Part shown: positions 50,913 through 63,709 of the stretch, piece after piece
Layout of the letters: every line of letters starts with the position of its first letter
How positions within the stretch are numbered: position 1 is the first letter of the stretch
From: Verrucomicrobiota bacterium
Lineage (GTDB): Bacteria > Verrucomicrobiota > Kiritimatiellia > CAIQIC01 > JAGNIJ01
Length of the DNA: 64,000 bases
Assembly: GCA_022710725.1 (NCBI GenBank)
Contig: JAKLGK010000002.1
Coordinates: forward strand, 1-64,000
Reading direction: 5' to 3'
Translations under genes and position numbers: made by a program
The notes under the pieces: generated by a model
What the model was told of the DNA's origin: nothing
Databases searched by the model: none
Seen by the model: only the letters and a program-made list of their open reading frames with translations

Positions 50913-51680
50913 ATGGGCTTTGTGAGCAACAAGACTCTCAAGGTGTGTTTTCTTGCGATCCTGGCCGGACTCGCGGCCGGCCGTCCTGCCCGCGCCGCCG
51001 GCGATCCCGCCGCCCTGCGCGCCGAACTGGATTCCGTGCGGAGGGAACTCGCGGAACTCCAAAGCGCGGACCCGCTGGCCGGCGCCGCGCGCTGGCAGCA
51101 ACGGGACCGCGCGGAATACGATGTGCCGGAGGCGGCCGAATTCCGGGCGCAGGTCAAGGCCATTGAAAAAGGCCTCGTGGAAAAACGCGCCGCCCTGCGC
51201 AACCGCCTGACCGCCCTCTTTCCCGAGATGCGGGAGCTGACCCACGCCCGCGATGCCGCCTACGAACAGCTGGCCGAGACCAACCGGGTGGCCGCGCTCG
51301 TGGATAACGAGATCCGGCTCGCCGAGCGCGCCGACCCGCCGGACGCGGCGCAGGTGGAGCGGCTCCGCGCGGAGCGCGAGCGCCTGCGCGCCGACGGGGA
51401 ATCCGCCCGGCAGCAGGCCGAAGAGGCCCAGCAGAAGTGGCTGGCGCGCCAGAAGGAACTGGCCGCCGGCGACCCGGAGTGCGCCCGTCTCCAGGCCGAG
51501 ATCGCGGAACTGGAGCCCCGTTTTGAGCAGGCCCGGCAACAGTTGAACGAAACGATCGACGCGCTGCCCGCCTCGCGGGAGGCGGAGGCGGCGCGCCGGG
51601 CGCAGGTGGCGCGGGTGATCGAACTCAAGCAGCGCGAGCAGGCCTTGAGCGGGCAGTTGTCGCTTTTGGAAACACAGTAG
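50913..51680 (+). CDS. Secreted coiled-coil protein
   Basis: 255 residues with a signal peptide (LKVCFLAILAGLAAGRPARA). Nearly all of the rest is predicted long coiled coil with heptad spacing (LRAELDSVRRELAELQS, VERLRAERERLRADGES, ARLQAEIAELEPRFEQARQQL). No domain is recognisable. It lies between the YkgJ-like gene and the giant protease, 62 bp before the latter, and could be a periplasmic spacer, chaperone or partner of either system. The ~170 bp before it hold only a short AACGGG...CCCGTT hairpin. Confidence 0.65.
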   Translation: MGFVSNKTLKVCFLAILAGLAAGRPARAAGDPAALRAELDSVRRELAELQSADPLAGAARWQQRDRAEYDVPEAAEFRAQVKAIEKGLVEKRAALRNRLTALFPEMRELTHARDAAYEQLAETNRVAALVDNEIRLAERADPPDAAQVERLRAERERLRADGESARQQAEEAQQKWLARQKELAAGDPECARLQAEIAELEPRFEQARQQLNETIDALPASREAEAARRAQVARVIELKQREQALSGQLSLLETQ

Positions 51681-51742
51681 ACGCGGCGTGAACAATGGAC
51701 CGCCCCGGGACCTCGGGCCCCGGGGCGCCGGAGATGACCGTT

Positions 51743-54700
51743 ATGAAAAAACACGAAATTCGTCGTCCCCAGGGTGGCTGGATGAAATGGCGCCTGGCGC
51801 CGATCGTGCTGTTTTGCGCCGCCGGGCTGGTGACCGCCCTCGAGGCGCCCGGCCCGCGGGACATCCCGGAACAGGTCTTCTCCGTCCTGCAGGTCCGGGT
51901 CGACGGCGGCAAGGTGTGGCTCGCGGCCGAGCACACGCCGCTGCGGGATATCCTGTCCGAACTCGCGGCGCAGAGCGGCGTCCGCATCCAGGTGGACCCG
52001 GCGATGACCGAATCCGTGTCCCTGACCCTGAACGGGGTGAGCCTGGAAGACGCGCTGAAGGCGCTCTCCTCCAGCCGTGCCCTGGTCTATGAAAAGGACG
52101 GCGACGGCTACCGCCTCGCGGCGGCGACCGTGACCTCGCAGGAGCAGGCGGCCCCCGCGTCGATGGCGTCCGAGCCGGAGCCCGCGCGCCTCGTGATGCC
52201 CCGGGGCATGCTGACCAACACCGATCGCGACCCCCGGGAGCTGATGCAGCGCGGCTCCTCCGCGATCCTGCTGCACAACGCGCTGATCGACACCGAGGCC
52301 GCGGTCGCCGACGGCCGGAAGCTCGAGGTGCCGGAGGCGTTCCGCGCCCCGGCCGACACGGAATACTTCATCGTGCAGTTCGAGGGGCCCGCTTCCGACG
52401 CGCAGCGCGCGGCGCTGGAGCAGGCCGGCGCGCTGGTCAGCCACTACGTGCCCCGCTCGGCCTTCGCGGTCCACGCGGACGCGGCGGCGCTGGCGGCCGT
52501 AAAGGCCCTGCCCGGCGTGACCTACGTCGAGCCGTTCCATCCGTACTTCAAGATGAGCGACGAGGTGCTGGGCTACCTCACCGGCGAGACGCAGGCGCTG
52601 GCAAGCCCGAAGTTCCGGGAAGGGGAGTTCAACGTCGTGCTGTTCCGCGGCGTCGAGGACGCGAAGGCGGTCGAGGCGGCGGGCCTGACGGTCCTGCGGG
52701 AGCAGCACGCGGACGGGCGGACCGTCCTCACCGTGCAGGGCGGCGCGGACAAGCTGGGCGACCTGGTCCGGCTCGACGGCGTCCAGTGGGTCGAGGCGAC
52801 GCCGGCGCGGAAGGTCATGAACGACCTGGGCGGCGAACGCATCCGGGGCAAGTCCCTGAAGGCGCTGCATCCGTCCCTGACGGGCGAGGGCGTGATCATC
52901 GGCGTGACGGACACGGGCGTGGACTTCGGCAACCCGGGGTTCGCGGTGGATCCCACGCAGCCGACGAGCACGAACCTGAACACCCGCATCCTGTACTACG
53001 ACTCGCGCCCGAGCGTGACGTCGGACGGCCTGCCGGGCGACACGGACGGCCACGGCTCGCACGTGTCCGGCAGCATCCTGGGCAACGGCGCCTTGTCGGA
53101 GACCGTGCTGAAGGCGGCGGGCTCGGGGACGGGCGAGGGGCCGTACAGCACGAACTACTTCGCGGGCGCGGCGCCGGGCGCGCGCCTGGTGATGATCGAG
53201 GACTTCAACAGCTTCACCGACGAGGAGCAGGCCGAGATTGCGTACACGCGGGGCGCGCGGCTCTCCAACAACAGCTGGGGCAACTCCGTCTACACGTACG
53301 GCGCGATGTCCATGCTGTGGGACGAACTGGTCCGCGACGCGGTCCCGGGCACGGCGGGCAACCAGGAGTACATCGTCTTCTTCGCGGCGGGCAACGACGG
53401 CGGCGGGGAGACCGACGGCACGGGCGGGACCCCGGGCACCGTCGGCCAGCCCGGCAACGCCAAGAACGTGATCACCGTCGGCGCGGTGGAGCAGAAACGC
53501 TTTGCCAACAACCGGATGAACCTCGTGCGCAGCGACGGCTCGCTGCTGTTCTCCGACCAGGAAACCGACACCGACTGGCAGATGTCCTACTTCAGCTCGC
53601 GCGGCCCCGTGTTCGGCTTCACCGAGACCACCAGCACGAACGGGTCCACCAACCTCGTGGTGCGCGACCGCCGCATCAAGCCGGACATCGTGGCGCCCGG
53701 CTCGTACGTCCTGTCCATCCAGTCCAGCCTGACCCCGGGCGTGGACCTGCTGGACGAGGAAGGCATTTCGAACCGGGACTACCGGTACGGCAACATCGAT
53801 TCCGGGACGAACTTCGCGTTCTTCAGCGGCACGTCCATGGCGACGCCCATCAGCGTCGGCGGCGGCGCGCTGATGTTCCAGTATTTCACCAACACGTTCG
53901 GCAAGGCGCCCAGCCCGGCCATGATGAAGGCCATGATGGTCGGCGGCGCGCGCATGCTCAACTCGATCGTGTACAAGAACGCCTACGACGTCGGGCTGGT
54001 CGAGCTCGTGGACCAGGGCTGGGGCCTCCTGGACGTCGTGCGGTCCGTCAACGGCCCCCGCATCCACGCGACGGACGAGATCACGCTGCTGGACCAGGAC
54101 CAGACGACGCCGCTGACGGCGGGGCAATTCTTCACGCGCCAGGTCAAGGTCAACGCGGGCGAGGGCGGCATCAAGATCGCGCTGGCCTGGACCGATCCGC
54201 CGGGCAACCCGGCGAACGCGGTGCAGCTGGTCAACGACCTCGACCTGTACGTCCAGGCGCCGGGCGGGGGCGGGTACATCGGCGGCAACTTCGAGCTGGA
54301 CGGCGCCCATTCGCGGCGGTTCACGGTCGTGGACCCGCTCTGGGGCGACGAGTACAACAACGTGGAAACCATCGTGTTGCCCAGCCCCGTGCCGGGCACG
54401 TACACGATCCAGGTGTACGGCTACGCCGTGCCGCAGGGCCCGCAGGATTTCGCCCTGTCCATCATGAAGGGCATCGGGATGGAGAGCCGAAACCAGGGCG
54501 ACTCGCCGGACCTGGCGATCGGCAGCGACGACAGCCCGGTCATCGCCTACTCGGGCGTGTACAACACGAACCGCCAGGTGTACGTCAAGCGGTGGGTCGG
54601 CGAGGTCGGCGACCTCTCGGACATCGGCAAGTGGAAGCACATGGACGGCCAGTGGTTCGACATCGCGGGCTCCGGCGACGGCACGGGGATCAGCAAGACC

Positions 54701-57700
54701 ATCGCGGACTCGGACGAGCCGTCGGTGGCGGTGTCCGGCACGAACATCTTCGTGGCGTGGACCGAGGGCGTCCAGACGCCCATCACGAAGAAGCGCACCT
54801 TCCTGCGCCAGTACAACGGCGGGGGCTGGATCGAGCTGGCCGGCTCGGCCAATAATTACGGCGTGAGCGGGGAGAGCACGTACGACGCGACCAAGCCGGC
54901 GGTGGCGGTCATGTCCGACGGCCGGCCGGTCGTCGCGTGGAAGCGCACGCACGGCGTGGCGACGGGCGAGCGCGTGTTCGTTGCGAAGTGGGACGGCACG
55001 AACTGGGTCGGGCTGGCGAGCTCGCACACGAACGGCATCGCGTACGACGGCAACTACCGGCTGGTGGACGACCTGGACATGATCGTGGACAGCTCCGGGA
55101 TGCCCGTCGTGGCCTGGGCCGACACCACGCTGCAGCGGATCGTGATCCGGCGGTGGAACGGGGCGTCGTGGGCCGCGCTGCCGAACCAGGGCAACACGTT
55201 CGTGCAGTATCCGAAGCTGGCCGCCGGGCCCGGCGGGACGATCTACCTGACCTGGGTCGAGACGTACGGGGCCAACCCGCTGCCGTACGTTTCGCAGCAG
55301 GTGTTCGCCTCCCGCTACTCGGGCGGGAGCTGGAGCGCGATCAACGGGTCGATGACCTTCCCGGGCATCAGCGCCACGACCAGCGGCATCCCGCGCCGGC
55401 CGTCGATCGCCGTGAGCCCGGCGGGCACGGCCTACGTCACGTGGGCGGGCGGGACGAACGAGAACAACGCCATCTTCGTCAAGCGCGCCGAGGGCGGCGG
55501 CTGGGCGGGCGTGGCTGGCGCGGGCGAACTGCCGGGCGTGGCCCTGAACGGCGGCGTGTCCCGGACGCCGGGCATCGTCACCGACAGCAAGGGCGTGCCG
55601 GTCGTGGCCTACGAGAACACGGGCAGCGGCACGGAAGAAGTGCTCGGCTACAAGCTCGTCGCGGACACCACCCCGCCGATCTTCGCCGGCCTCGCGACGG
55701 CCGTCGGCGGGACGAACAACAACGTCACCCTCGGCTGGAACGTCGCCGCGGACAATTTCTCGTCGAACATCTACTACCACGTCTACCGTGGCACGAACGG
55801 CTGGGACTGCTGGGAAACGCCGATGTGTCCCGCGGGCGAGGTGTTCGGCAACCTGATCGCCGTCGTGACCAACGGCACGAGCTTCAGCGTCACCGGGCTG
55901 GTCAGCTACAAGACCTACTGCTTCGGCGTGCGGGCGATGGACCAGAGCCTGTTCATGGAGAGCAACATCGTCACGCGCTCCGCCGGCCCGACGCAGTCCG
56001 GCGTGGACTGCCTCGACCGGGACTCCGACGGCGACGGCATGCCGGACCACTGGGAGGTCCTCCATAACTTCGACCCGAACAACCCGGCGGACGCGGCCCT
56101 GGACGCCGACGGCGACGGGCTGACCAACCTCGAGGAGTATGTCCTCGGCACGCATCCCCGCCACGCGGACAGCGACGGCGACGGGCTCGACGATGGGGTC
56201 GAGGTGAACGTCCACCAGACCGACCCGACGAAGGCGGACAGCGACGGCGACGGATTGGACGACGGCGCCGAACTCTCGCTGGCGACCGACCCGCGCAACG
56301 CGGACTCCAACACCAACGGCGTGAGCGACGGCGACGTCTTCCAGCTCGGTTACGACAATCCCGCGGCGGCCGTGACGAACCTGAACATCTACCTCGCCGA
56401 GTCGTTCGAGACGTCGTCCCGGACCAACTGGGCCCACAGCGCGCCCAACGCCTACCTGCCGCTGGACCTCTGGCACCTGTCGAGCGCCGAGCCCGTCGCC
56501 GGCAGCGGCATCCTGACGATGGATGACCACACGCCCTCGAACGCCTACCGCGTGGCGTACGACCCGTCCGCGGCCAACCCCGCGGCCACCTACAGCCGCG
56601 GCCAGCCGATGATCTGCGCCCTGGACAGCCCGCGGTTCGACGCCCTCGGCACGGGCAACCTGTTCGTCGCCTGGCGCGAGTTCTTCAAGACCGAGCCGAT
56701 CAAGGACTTCATCACCGTCCAGGCGCGCGGCGGCGGCAACACGAACTGGGTGACGATCAGCGGCGCGCGCTCGGGCGAGAGCGGGGACTGGTACCGGCGC
56801 GTGGCGAACATGAGCGCGTTCGCCGGCCAGAGCAACGTGCAGGTCCGGTTCCTCTTCACGGCCCAGAACGCCATCAACAACGACTTCCCCGGCTGGTACG
56901 TGGACGACGTGACGGTCTACCAGGGCGCGACCATCCGTGGCTGGGTCCGCGACATCAACGGCCGGCCGGTCCTGGGCGCGACCGTGCGCGCGCTGGGGCG
57001 CGGCGGCGTGACGAACGTCGTGCAGGGGCACCCGACGATCCCGGCGCCGAAGGTCTTCGGCGAGGCGGCGACGGCGGAGGACGGCAGCTACGAGATCGCG
57101 GGCCTCCCGCTGGGCCGCTACTACCTCAAGGCGGACGAACCGAGCTACCGGGCCGAGTTCTGGAACGGCGACCTGTTCACCGCGCCGTACAGCTTCGGCA
57201 GCGGGCTGAACCCCGGCGTGTACAACCTCGACCAGGTCGGCCCCGCCGGCTACATCGACGTGCGCACCAACGGCGCGGTCCAGGACGCCCACTTCGAGCT
57301 CGAGCGCGGCGAGAACCAGAGCTTCCTTGGCGTCTCGCACGGCGCGGCCGCTGCGTTCCCCGTGCTGGTGGACTACACCGGCGCGCGGGTGTGGAACGGC
57401 TCCACGTCGAGCCCGGTGCTGGTCAACTACATGACCACCAACGCGTTCCCGCGGCCCAAGCTCTATCCCGACTGGCTGACCAACGCCGTGCGGGCCGAAC
57501 TCTTTGCCGCCGTCTCGCCCGGCGACCACCGGCTGGGCATGAGCACCGGCCTCTGGAAGATGGTGCAGCCCGAGGTCGAGGCCCGCGAGGGCGAGGTGGT
57601 GCAGGTCAACCTCCGCACCAACGCGGCCCAGGGCTATCTGTTCGTCGCGTCGCTCGACGGGAACAGCTATCCCGTCTGGCTGAACGGCCAGCCCACCGGC

Positions 57701-60700
57701 AGCAACACGCCGGCCCGCCTGTACGTCCAGGCCGGCCAGCACCTGGTGCACCTCGGGCCGACCAGCGGCGCCAAGGGCTTCTCGCCGAAGCTCGTTACCG
57801 CGCCGATCGGCAACCGCCTGAACGTGACCTTTGCCTCGGACGAGCTGACCGACACGCCCGGCGCGCTGACCGTGGACGCGCGCGACGCGTTCGGCAATGT
57901 TGTCACCGGCGCGCACGTGGTCCTCAACGGCCGCGTGGTCGGCCTGGGCGACGTGCCCGCGGGCGCGTCGAACGTCACGCCGACCGTGCTCACCGGCCTG
58001 CGGCCCGGCCCGCACTTCGTCTCGCTCTACATGGACGGCTTCCGCCGCACCGAGGAGCGGCGGATCGACCTGGAAGGCGGCTTCACGAACTACACCCAGT
58101 TCGCCCTCTACCAGGCGGACGAGGACGCCGACAACGTGGGCGATTACAGCGAGATCCTGGGGTACACCAACCTGTTCCTGTACACCGGCGCGGACGACCC
58201 GGACGGCGACACGCTGATCAACCGACTCGAATACGACATGTTCCGGCTGTTCGGCATCCGGCTGAACATCTTCAACCGGGACACCGACGCCGACGCCATG
58301 CCGGACGGCGAGGAGGTGGGCTACAAGGGCTTCGCCTCGTCGAACGGCTACCTCACCTTCGCCCTCTCGGTCCTCAATACCAACGCCGTGCAGAACACGG
58401 AGACCGTGGAGGCCCTGTTCGTCGGCCGGTACCTCGACGGCATCAGCGCCTTCGGCGCCGGGACCAACGCCGTCAGCATCGACGGCGACCGGTTCGAGCC
58501 GCAGACCATTGCGCACACCGCGCCGCTCGTCCCGACGAAGACCAACGCCCTGACGATCTTCGGCGGCATCCCGACGGCGGGCGTCCACCGCGCCGTGCTC
58601 GAGGGGCACCCCTCCGGCGCGCCGATCTTCGCCGACACCATGCCGGATGACCCGGATACCAGCGACGACGGCATGTGGGACGGCTTCAAGTGGAAGTACC
58701 GCTGGATGACCAACGCCGTCGGCGAGGTCACCCGCATCCTCGATCCGATCGAGTACGGCGGCAACGACGACGACCCCGACTGGGACGGCCTGAACAACTA
58801 CCTCGAGTTCCTGGGGCCGGACGCCCTGGCCAACACGAACGACTGGACCAACCCGGGCCGCAGCGACACCGATGCCGACGGCCTGCCGGACGGCTGGGAG
58901 TACTTCTACGGCCTCGATCCGAACGATGCGTCCGACGGCTGGCTCGATCCCGATGAGGACGACCTGCCCAACTACGTCGAGTACCTCGTCGGCAGCAACC
59001 CGCAGATGGCGGACACCGACGCGGACGGCCTGAACGACGGGAAGGAAGTCTTCGTGTACGGGACCGATCCGACCAGCGCTGACACCGACCGCGACGGGCT
59101 GCTGGACGGCCTCGAGACGCAGCTCGGCACCGACCCGACCGCCTGGGACACGGACGGCGACGGCATGCCCGACGGGTTCGAGGTGCTGGACGCGTTCGGC
59201 AACCTCCGTGACCCGAGTCAGCGGCTGAACCCGCTCGACCCGACGGACGGCGACGACGACTATGATGGCGACGGCCTGACGAACCTGGAGGAGTACCTGG
59301 TCCGCGACGGCCTGATCGGCAACATGCCGGACGGCGCCCTGTGGGACTACTGGTCCGACCCGTTCGACGCCGACACCGACGACGACGGCATGCCGGACGG
59401 CTGGGAAGTCTGGTACGGGCTGCACCCGATGGACCCGGTCGGCACGCGCGTGGAGGAAGAGAGCGTGACCCGGTACGAGGACTTGAGCACCATTGGCGAT
59501 CCGGACGGCGACGGCCTGTGGAACCTGCGCGAGTACAATATACGGTTCCATCTCAATGCGGCGGCGTCCGCCCTGCAGGTGCACGGCGTCAGCACCGACC
59601 CGTGGAACCCGGACACGGACAACGACGGCCTGGGCGACGGCGAGGAGGACCGCGCGCTGCGCTCGAACCCGCTGCTCCAGGACACCGAGGGCGACTACCT
59701 GCTCGACGGCTCCTCGATCACCAGCAAGTGGGGCGAGGTGGAAACTACGCTGCGCGCCAACGAGTTTGCCCTGCTCCCGTTTGCCGGAACCTGGGCCGAC
59801 GCCTTCCTGGCCGCGCAGATCCCGCACCCGGTCTACACGAACATCATCGGGCACCTGGCCGTGCCGGATGACCTGCTCGGCGAGGAGAACGCGCTGATCT
59901 TCTCGCTGGTGACGGGCGTCGAGACCAACATCGCCCTCGGCGGCGTGATCGTGAAGTCGGCCGGCGACATCGAGTGGGTGACCGGCGAGGCGTGGCTGTT
60001 TGTGAACTACGCGATGGGCGAGCCGGTGACGGCGCCGGGCGTGCTCGGCATGAACGCCGTGGACGGCACGTGGGCCGGCAAGGGAGAGGCCGACCTGTTC
60101 GACACCCTCGCCATCGAGTGGGAGTTGGTGCCGCAGGTCACCAACCACTACGACGAAGCCCTGAACGACCTCTGGCAGCTCATGTGGCCCGGCGGCTCTC
60201 CGCTGCCGTACTGGCAACCGGTGGTCGTTGCGACGAACACCCCGATCCCGCCTGCGCGGTGGGGCGCCGGCATGTCGTACATCCCCGTCTACGAGACGAA
60301 GCAGCCGAAGGACGACACCGGCACGATCCTGCTCGACAACCGCAAGCTCGTGGTCATCGGCGGACGCGACGGCATCTCCCGGCACCGCGACGTGTGGGAG
60401 TTCCTCGTCCGGTCCAACATGTGGGTGCGCAGCAGCGCCCCCTTGAATTCGGAAGGCGCCGGGATCATGGACGGCGTCTCCGAGGTCCAGGCCTTCCCGT
60501 GGTTCGAAGACCGGAACACCAAGGCCAAGGACTGCGACTGCCTGGACGTGCCGTACGACTGCGACGGCGAGGAGTTCGGCCTGCCCAAGAACCGGCCGTG
60601 GGATGAGCACCGCAGCTTCGACTGGACCTTCGTCTTCGGCGGCTGGGACGACGTCCACAACTACTACGGCGCGGTAGGCTTCTATAAGTCGTCCGACAGC

Positions 60701-63490
60701 ATGGATCCCGTGGTGGACACGATGGCGCCGGACGTGTCGGTCGCCCAGGTCCAGACGCCGTCCCAGATCGACGAGTTCAACGTGGTGTTGACCTGGGAGC
60801 GCGAGGCCCGCGAGTTCGAGCGCGTGCTGCCGGTGGGCGCCAAGACCGAAAACTTGAGCGGCACGCCGGACGCCGACAAGTCCATCATCTACGACGGCTT
60901 CAGCGCGGTGCATTTCTCCGACACGGCGCTGAATCCGAATTGCGACGAGATCGTGTACGCCGAGCTGGAGTTCGTGGTCGGCACGCCGCCGGCCGTCGAC
61001 CTGCCGCTGACGGTTATCGGCGAAATCCTGACGGCCGACGGCAATTCGCCGACCGACTATAATGGCGATGTCGGCGAGAACTGGCCCGAGAGCCGCGTCA
61101 CCAAGCCGGAATGGTTCAACACCACGCCCGCCTCCTTCACCATGCTCGCCGCCGATCCCCCGGGCACGACGAACCGGGTGGACGTCACCCAGCAGGTCCA
61201 GGAGCTCATCGCCGCGGGCAACTGGGCCTCCGAGTCCTTCGGCTTCGTGCTGGCGGGCAACGCCAGTTACGGCGAGTTCAGCAAGGGCAAGACCAAGCTG
61301 ACCGTGCACTACCGGCCTTCCTACAAGATCGATCCGTACTGGAACGGGTTCGGGAGCGGGCTGCTGGGCCGGAAGTCGCCGGGCTTCGCCTTCAACTACG
61401 ACCTCAAGCGCGGGCTGGTCTTCGGCGGCATCGAGGGGAACAACGTGCTGAACGACACGTGGGAGGTGAAGTTCTCCTCCACGACCATCCTCTATACGCA
61501 GCAGCCCACGGCCGTCAGCCCGCCCGCGCGGTGGGGCCACTCGATGGTCTACGACGCCAAGAACCAGCGCGTGGTCATGTTCGGCGGGTTCGACGCCGAG
61601 CACCGTCCGCTCAACGACCTGTGGGTGTACTACTTCTCCACCTCGGAAAACACCTACACGACGAACGAGCTCGGCCAGGTGACGACGAACGAGGTCGCCC
61701 AGGATTCCAGCTGGGAGCAGGTCACGAGCTTCACCTCGTCCGACCGGCCGCAGCCGCGCGCCGGCGCCAGCATGATCTACTGGGGCGACTGGGACTATGA
61801 CCGCGGGCTGGGCGACACCTACAAGGCCGGCTCCAACAAGCGGAAGATCGTGCTGTTCGGCGGCACGGACGGGAAGGCCTACTTCAACGACACGTGGGTC
61901 TACGACGGCGAGCGCTGGACGCTCTGCAATCCCGTCGGCGAGCTGTCCCAGGCGCCCTCGCCCCGCGCGTTTGCCTCGATGGCCTACGCGCAGAACGCGC
62001 GCAAGATGCCCGACCCGACCGGCGTGGCCACCTATCACAGCGGCGCGGACGACGATGAAAATGCCAGCGACGACGCGCCCAGCAAGGGGGCGAAGATATC
62101 GGCCTTCCTGTTCGGTGGACGCACGGGCACGATCCCGACCGGCCGCGACACGGACATGGACCTCGTGGATGACGGGACCGAGTTCGCCCTGGGCGGCCCG
62201 GACGCCGGGCGCGACCCGCGGGTGAACAAGCTGGTCCAGCCGTTCCACGCGCTGGAAACCATCCCGTACTCCCTGCTGCGGCTCGGCCCGGTCCCGCTGG
62301 ACACCATGATTCCGCGCGCGGGCATCGCCGACATGGAGTCCCTGCGCCACGACGAGGGCGTCTATGCCAGCCTGCGCGGCTTCCCATGGGAGTCGTGGAA
62401 ACATCCGGATTCCGTGGTGGAATTCACGACCAAGCTGCCGTCCGGCGTCGAGACCCGTCGGCCGGAAATCACCAGCCAGTGGTACAGCCAGCACGGCGTG
62501 GGCGACCCGTATGACGCGCGCAACAAGTGGGAACTCGGCGTGCCTCGCCAGGACCTCGCCGGCGCGAAAGCGGCGCCGCCCTACGGGTACAGCGGGCGCT
62601 GGGTCTACGGCACCACGCTGGCCGGGGCTTACGTGAACGACGCGGTGATGGAACTCTATTCGCCGATCTTCAGCCTGACCCTTCCGCCGCTGACCTCGAC
62701 GGATACGAACAACGTGAACAGCTTCCACCTGGTCTTCCACGAGTGGCTGGACCTGGCGGACGTCAACGACCGGGTCAAGGTCGAGATCATCCGGCCGGGC
62801 ACGCCGGCGGATATCGCCACGCGGACCTCGGCCACGAACAAGCCCCCGATCGTCGTCGTGCCGGAGCGCAACAGCGCGTTCAACACGACCGGCCAGTGGC
62901 GGCGGGTCATCGCCCCGCTGGATATCGCCGCCAACGAGCAGAACCTGTATCTGCGGTTCACGCTGCAGTCGGATTCCAGCGGCGTCGCGGGCGGCTGGTA
63001 CATCGACGACGTCGCCATCGCGCAGGGCGGGTCGATCCTCGGCACCGTCACCAACGGCGCCGGGCTCGATGTGATGCTCTACGGCGTCAACGACGTCGCG
63101 ACGGAGTTGGGCTCGACCGAGGCCGACGGCAGCGGCGGGTTCCAGTTCGGCTTCCTGCCGCAGGGGCAGTACTTCCTGTACAGCGGGACCAACACCGTCG
63201 GCCCATTCACGGTGGACGGCGCCACCTGGTCGCAGTGGGCCAGCCTGACGAACGGCGTGGACCTGACGCCGTTCGACCTGGCGGGCGTCGCGGCCCTGCC
63301 GGGCCGGACGATCCAGTGGGCGGCCACCGTCGGCGCGTCGTACACGATCGAGTACGCCGACCAGATGGTCAACAACCCGCCGTGGACCGTGCTAGCCTCC
63401 GGCGTCGTGGCGGTGAGCGACCCGATGACCTACGTGGATCCGACGCCGGCCGCGCCGGCGCTCCGGTTCTACCGGGTGTGGAGGGAGTAG
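51743..63490 (+). CDS. Giant secreted subtilisin-like (S8) protease with STN-like, calcium-repeat, Kelch and CBM96-like modules
   Basis: 3915 residues from ATG 51743 (GGAG nine bases upstream; two in-frame ATGs lie slightly earlier). After the signal peptide an STN-like domain at ~53-130 ([20 protein letters not shown]) resembles the short N-terminal domain of secretins and TonB receptors. Two inhibitor-I9-like prodomains follow (~206-353). The S8 domain has Asp390 (VTDTGVD), His437 (DGHGSHVSG), Asn551 (AAGNDG) and Ser698 (SGTSMATP). Then come a jelly-roll, propeller-like repeats, FN3, calcium repeats (~1425-1535 and ~2120-2650), a carboxypeptidase-regulatory-like domain, Kelch repeats (~2833-2910, ~3216-3420) and a CBM96-like region. 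The triad is complete, so activity is likely. It is probably an exoprotease for polymer breakdown or surface maturation. Confidence 0.88.
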   Translation: MKKHEIRRPQGGWMKWRLAPIVLFCAAGLVTALEAPGPRDIPEQVFSVLQVRVDGGKVWLAAEHTPLRDILSELAAQSGVRIQVDPAMTESVSLTLNGVSLEDALKALSSSRALVYEKDGDGYRLAAATVTSQEQAAPASMASEPEPARLVMPRGMLTNTDRDPRELMQRGSSAILLHNALIDTEAAVADGRKLEVPEAFRAPADTEYFIVQFEGPASDAQRAALEQAGALVSHYVPRSAFAVHADAAALAAVKALPGVTYVEPFHPYFKMSDEVLGYLTGETQALASPKFREGEFNVVLFRGVEDAKAVEAAGLTVLREQHADGRTVLTVQGGADKLGDLVRLDGVQWVEATPARKVMNDLGGERIRGKSLKALHPSLTGEGVIIGVTDTGVDFGNPGFAVDPTQPTSTNLNTRILYYDSRPSVTSDGLPGDTDGHGSHVSGSILGNGALSETVLKAAGSGTGEGPYSTNYFAGAAPGARLVMIEDFNSFTDEEQAEIAYTRGARLSNNSWGNSVYTYGAMSMLWDELVRDAVPGTAGNQEYIVFFAAGNDGGGETDGTGGTPGTVGQPGNAKNVITVGAVEQKRFANNRMNLVRSDGSLLFSDQETDTDWQMSYFSSRGPVFGFTETTSTNGSTNLVVRDRRIKPDIVAPGSYVLSIQSSLTPGVDLLDEEGISNRDYRYGNIDSGTNFAFFSGTSMATPISVGGGALMFQYFTNTFGKAPSPAMMKAMMVGGARMLNSIVYKNAYDVGLVELVDQGWGLLDVVRSVNGPRIHATDEITLLDQDQTTPLTAGQFFTRQVKVNAGEGGIKIALAWTDPPGNPANAVQLVNDLDLYVQAPGGGGYIGGNFELDGAHSRRFTVVDPLWGDEYNNVETIVLPSPVPGTYTIQVYGYAVPQGPQDFALSIMKGIGMESRNQGDSPDLAIGSDDSPVIAYSGVYNTNRQVYVKRWVGEVGDLSDIGKWKHMDGQWFDIAGSGDGTGISKTIADSDEPSVAVSGTNIFVAWTEGVQTPITKKRTFLRQYNGGGWIELAGSANNYGVSGESTYDATKPAVAVMSDGRPVVAWKRTHGVATGERVFVAKWDGTNWVGLASSHTNGIAYDGNYRLVDDLDMIVDSSGMPVVAWADTTLQRIVIRRWNGASWAALPNQGNTFVQYPKLAAGPGGTIYLTWVETYGANPLPYVSQQVFASRYSGGSWSAINGSMTFPGISATTSGIPRRPSIAVSPAGTAYVTWAGGTNENNAIFVKRAEGGGWAGVAGAGELPGVALNGGVSRTPGIVTDSKGVPVVAYENTGSGTEEVLGYKLVADTTPPIFAGLATAVGGTNNNVTLGWNVAADNFSSNIYYHVYRGTNGWDCWETPMCPAGEVFGNLIAVVTNGTSFSVTGLVSYKTYCFGVRAMDQSLFMESNIVTRSAGPTQSGVDCLDRDSDGDGMPDHWEVLHNFDPNNPADAALDADGDGLTNLEEYVLGTHPRHADSDGDGLDDGVEVNVHQTDPTKADSDGDGLDDGAELSLATDPRNADSNTNGVSDGDVFQLGYDNPAAAVTNLNIYLAESFETSSRTNWAHSAPNAYLPLDLWHLSSAEPVAGSGILTMDDHTPSNAYRVAYDPSAANPAATYSRGQPMICALDSPRFDALGTGNLFVAWREFFKTEPIKDFITVQARGGGNTNWVTISGARSGESGDWYRRVANMSAFAGQSNVQVRFLFTAQNAINNDFPGWYVDDVTVYQGATIRGWVRDINGRPVLGATVRALGRGGVTNVVQGHPTIPAPKVFGEAATAEDGSYEIAGLPLGRYYLKADEPSYRAEFWNGDLFTAPYSFGSGLNPGVYNLDQVGPAGYIDVRTNGAVQDAHFELERGENQSFLGVSHGAAAAFPVLVDYTGARVWNGSTSSPVLVNYMTTNAFPRPKLYPDWLTNAVRAELFAAVSPGDHRLGMSTGLWKMVQPEVEAREGEVVQVNLRTNAAQGYLFVASLDGNSYPVWLNGQPTGSNTPARLYVQAGQHLVHLGPTSGAKGFSPKLVTAPIGNRLNVTFASDELTDTPGALTVDARDAFGNVVTGAHVVLNGRVVGLGDVPAGASNVTPTVLTGLRPGPHFVSLYMDGFRRTEERRIDLEGGFTNYTQFALYQADEDADNVGDYSEILGYTNLFLYTGADDPDGDTLINRLEYDMFRLFGIRLNIFNRDTDADAMPDGEEVGYKGFASSNGYLTFALSVLNTNAVQNTETVEALFVGRYLDGISAFGAGTNAVSIDGDRFEPQTIAHTAPLVPTKTNALTIFGGIPTAGVHRAVLEGHPSGAPIFADTMPDDPDTSDDGMWDGFKWKYRWMTNAVGEVTRILDPIEYGGNDDDPDWDGLNNYLEFLGPDALANTNDWTNPGRSDTDADGLPDGWEYFYGLDPNDASDGWLDPDEDDLPNYVEYLVGSNPQMADTDADGLNDGKEVFVYGTDPTSADTDRDGLLDGLETQLGTDPTAWDTDGDGMPDGFEVLDAFGNLRDPSQRLNPLDPTDGDDDYDGDGLTNLEEYLVRDGLIGNMPDGALWDYWSDPFDADTDDDGMPDGWEVWYGLHPMDPVGTRVEEESVTRYEDLSTIGDPDGDGLWNLREYNIRFHLNAAASALQVHGVSTDPWNPDTDNDGLGDGEEDRALRSNPLLQDTEGDYLLDGSSITSKWGEVETTLRANEFALLPFAGTWADAFLAAQIPHPVYTNIIGHLAVPDDLLGEENALIFSLVTGVETNIALGGVIVKSAGDIEWVTGEAWLFVNYAMGEPVTAPGVLGMNAVDGTWAGKGEADLFDTLAIEWELVPQVTNHYDEALNDLWQLMWPGGSPLPYWQPVVVATNTPIPPARWGAGMSYIPVYETKQPKDDTGTILLDNRKLVVIGGRDGISRHRDVWEFLVRSNMWVRSSAPLNSEGAGIMDGVSEVQAFPWFEDRNTKAKDCDCLDVPYDCDGEEFGLPKNRPWDEHRSFDWTFVFGGWDDVHNYYGAVGFYKSSDSMDPVVDTMAPDVSVAQVQTPSQIDEFNVVLTWEREAREFERVLPVGAKTENLSGTPDADKSIIYDGFSAVHFSDTALNPNCDEIVYAELEFVVGTPPAVDLPLTVIGEILTADGNSPTDYNGDVGENWPESRVTKPEWFNTTPASFTMLAADPPGTTNRVDVTQQVQELIAAGNWASESFGFVLAGNASYGEFSKGKTKLTVHYRPSYKIDPYWNGFGSGLLGRKSPGFAFNYDLKRGLVFGGIEGNNVLNDTWEVKFSSTTILYTQQPTAVSPPARWGHSMVYDAKNQRVVMFGGFDAEHRPLNDLWVYYFSTSENTYTTNELGQVTTNEVAQDSSWEQVTSFTSSDRPQPRAGASMIYWGDWDYDRGLGDTYKAGSNKRKIVLFGGTDGKAYFNDTWVYDGERWTLCNPVGELSQAPSPRAFASMAYAQNARKMPDPTGVATYHSGADDDENASDDAPSKGAKISAFLFGGRTGTIPTGRDTDMDLVDDGTEFALGGPDAGRDPRVNKLVQPFHALETIPYSLLRLGPVPLDTMIPRAGIADMESLRHDEGVYASLRGFPWESWKHPDSVVEFTTKLPSGVETRRPEITSQWYSQHGVGDPYDARNKWELGVPRQDLAGAKAAPPYGYSGRWVYGTTLAGAYVNDAVMELYSPIFSLTLPPLTSTDTNNVNSFHLVFHEWLDLADVNDRVKVEIIRPGTPADIATRTSATNKPPIVVVPERNSAFNTTGQWRRVIAPLDIAANEQNLYLRFTLQSDSSGVAGGWYIDDVAIAQGGSILGTVTNGAGLDVMLYGVNDVATELGSTEADGSGGFQFGFLPQGQYFLYSGTNTVGPFTVDGATWSQWASLTNGVDLTPFDLAGVAALPGRTIQWAATVGASYTIEYADQMVNNPPWTVLASGVVAVSDPMTYVDPTPAAPALRFYRVWRE

Positions 63491-63510
63491 GGGGCGGGCC
63501 TTCTGTGGGC

Positions 63511-63600
63511 AGGGCGGCTTGGCTCACGTGTCCGCCGAAGCGCGAGGCGCGAAGGCGGAAGCCGCTGGGGCTTCGGCGCGTTGGGCCAACGCGCCCTACC
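63511..63600. repeat. Hairpin intergenic element, copy 2
   Basis: AGGGCGGCTTGG begins a structured stretch that ends in GGCGCGTTGG-G-CCAACGCGCC (10-bp stem, single-base loop) and CTACC. It has the same right-hand hairpin layout and edge as the element at 31438-31489, plus additional internal hairpins (GCCGAAGC...GCTTCGGC). It sits between the giant protease and the last gene. Confidence 0.65.
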
Positions 63601-63709
63601 CGTGGGGGAGCGGGGCCCCGGCAAAATTGTGCATGACAATTCGGAACGAATGGCGTAAGAAGCAACAAAAGGCAAACTGTCGCATAGTGACGCGGGCAAG
63701 GAGAATAAG

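Noticed and set aside
51260..62740. An 11.5-kb open frame on the minus strand (3826 codons) opposite the giant protease.
   Set aside because: It is a codon-bias shadow: the sequence is rich in R, V, H and A with no domain, and the plus strand carries an intact S8 protease and ordered repeats. The strong GC bias at third positions removes antisense stops.
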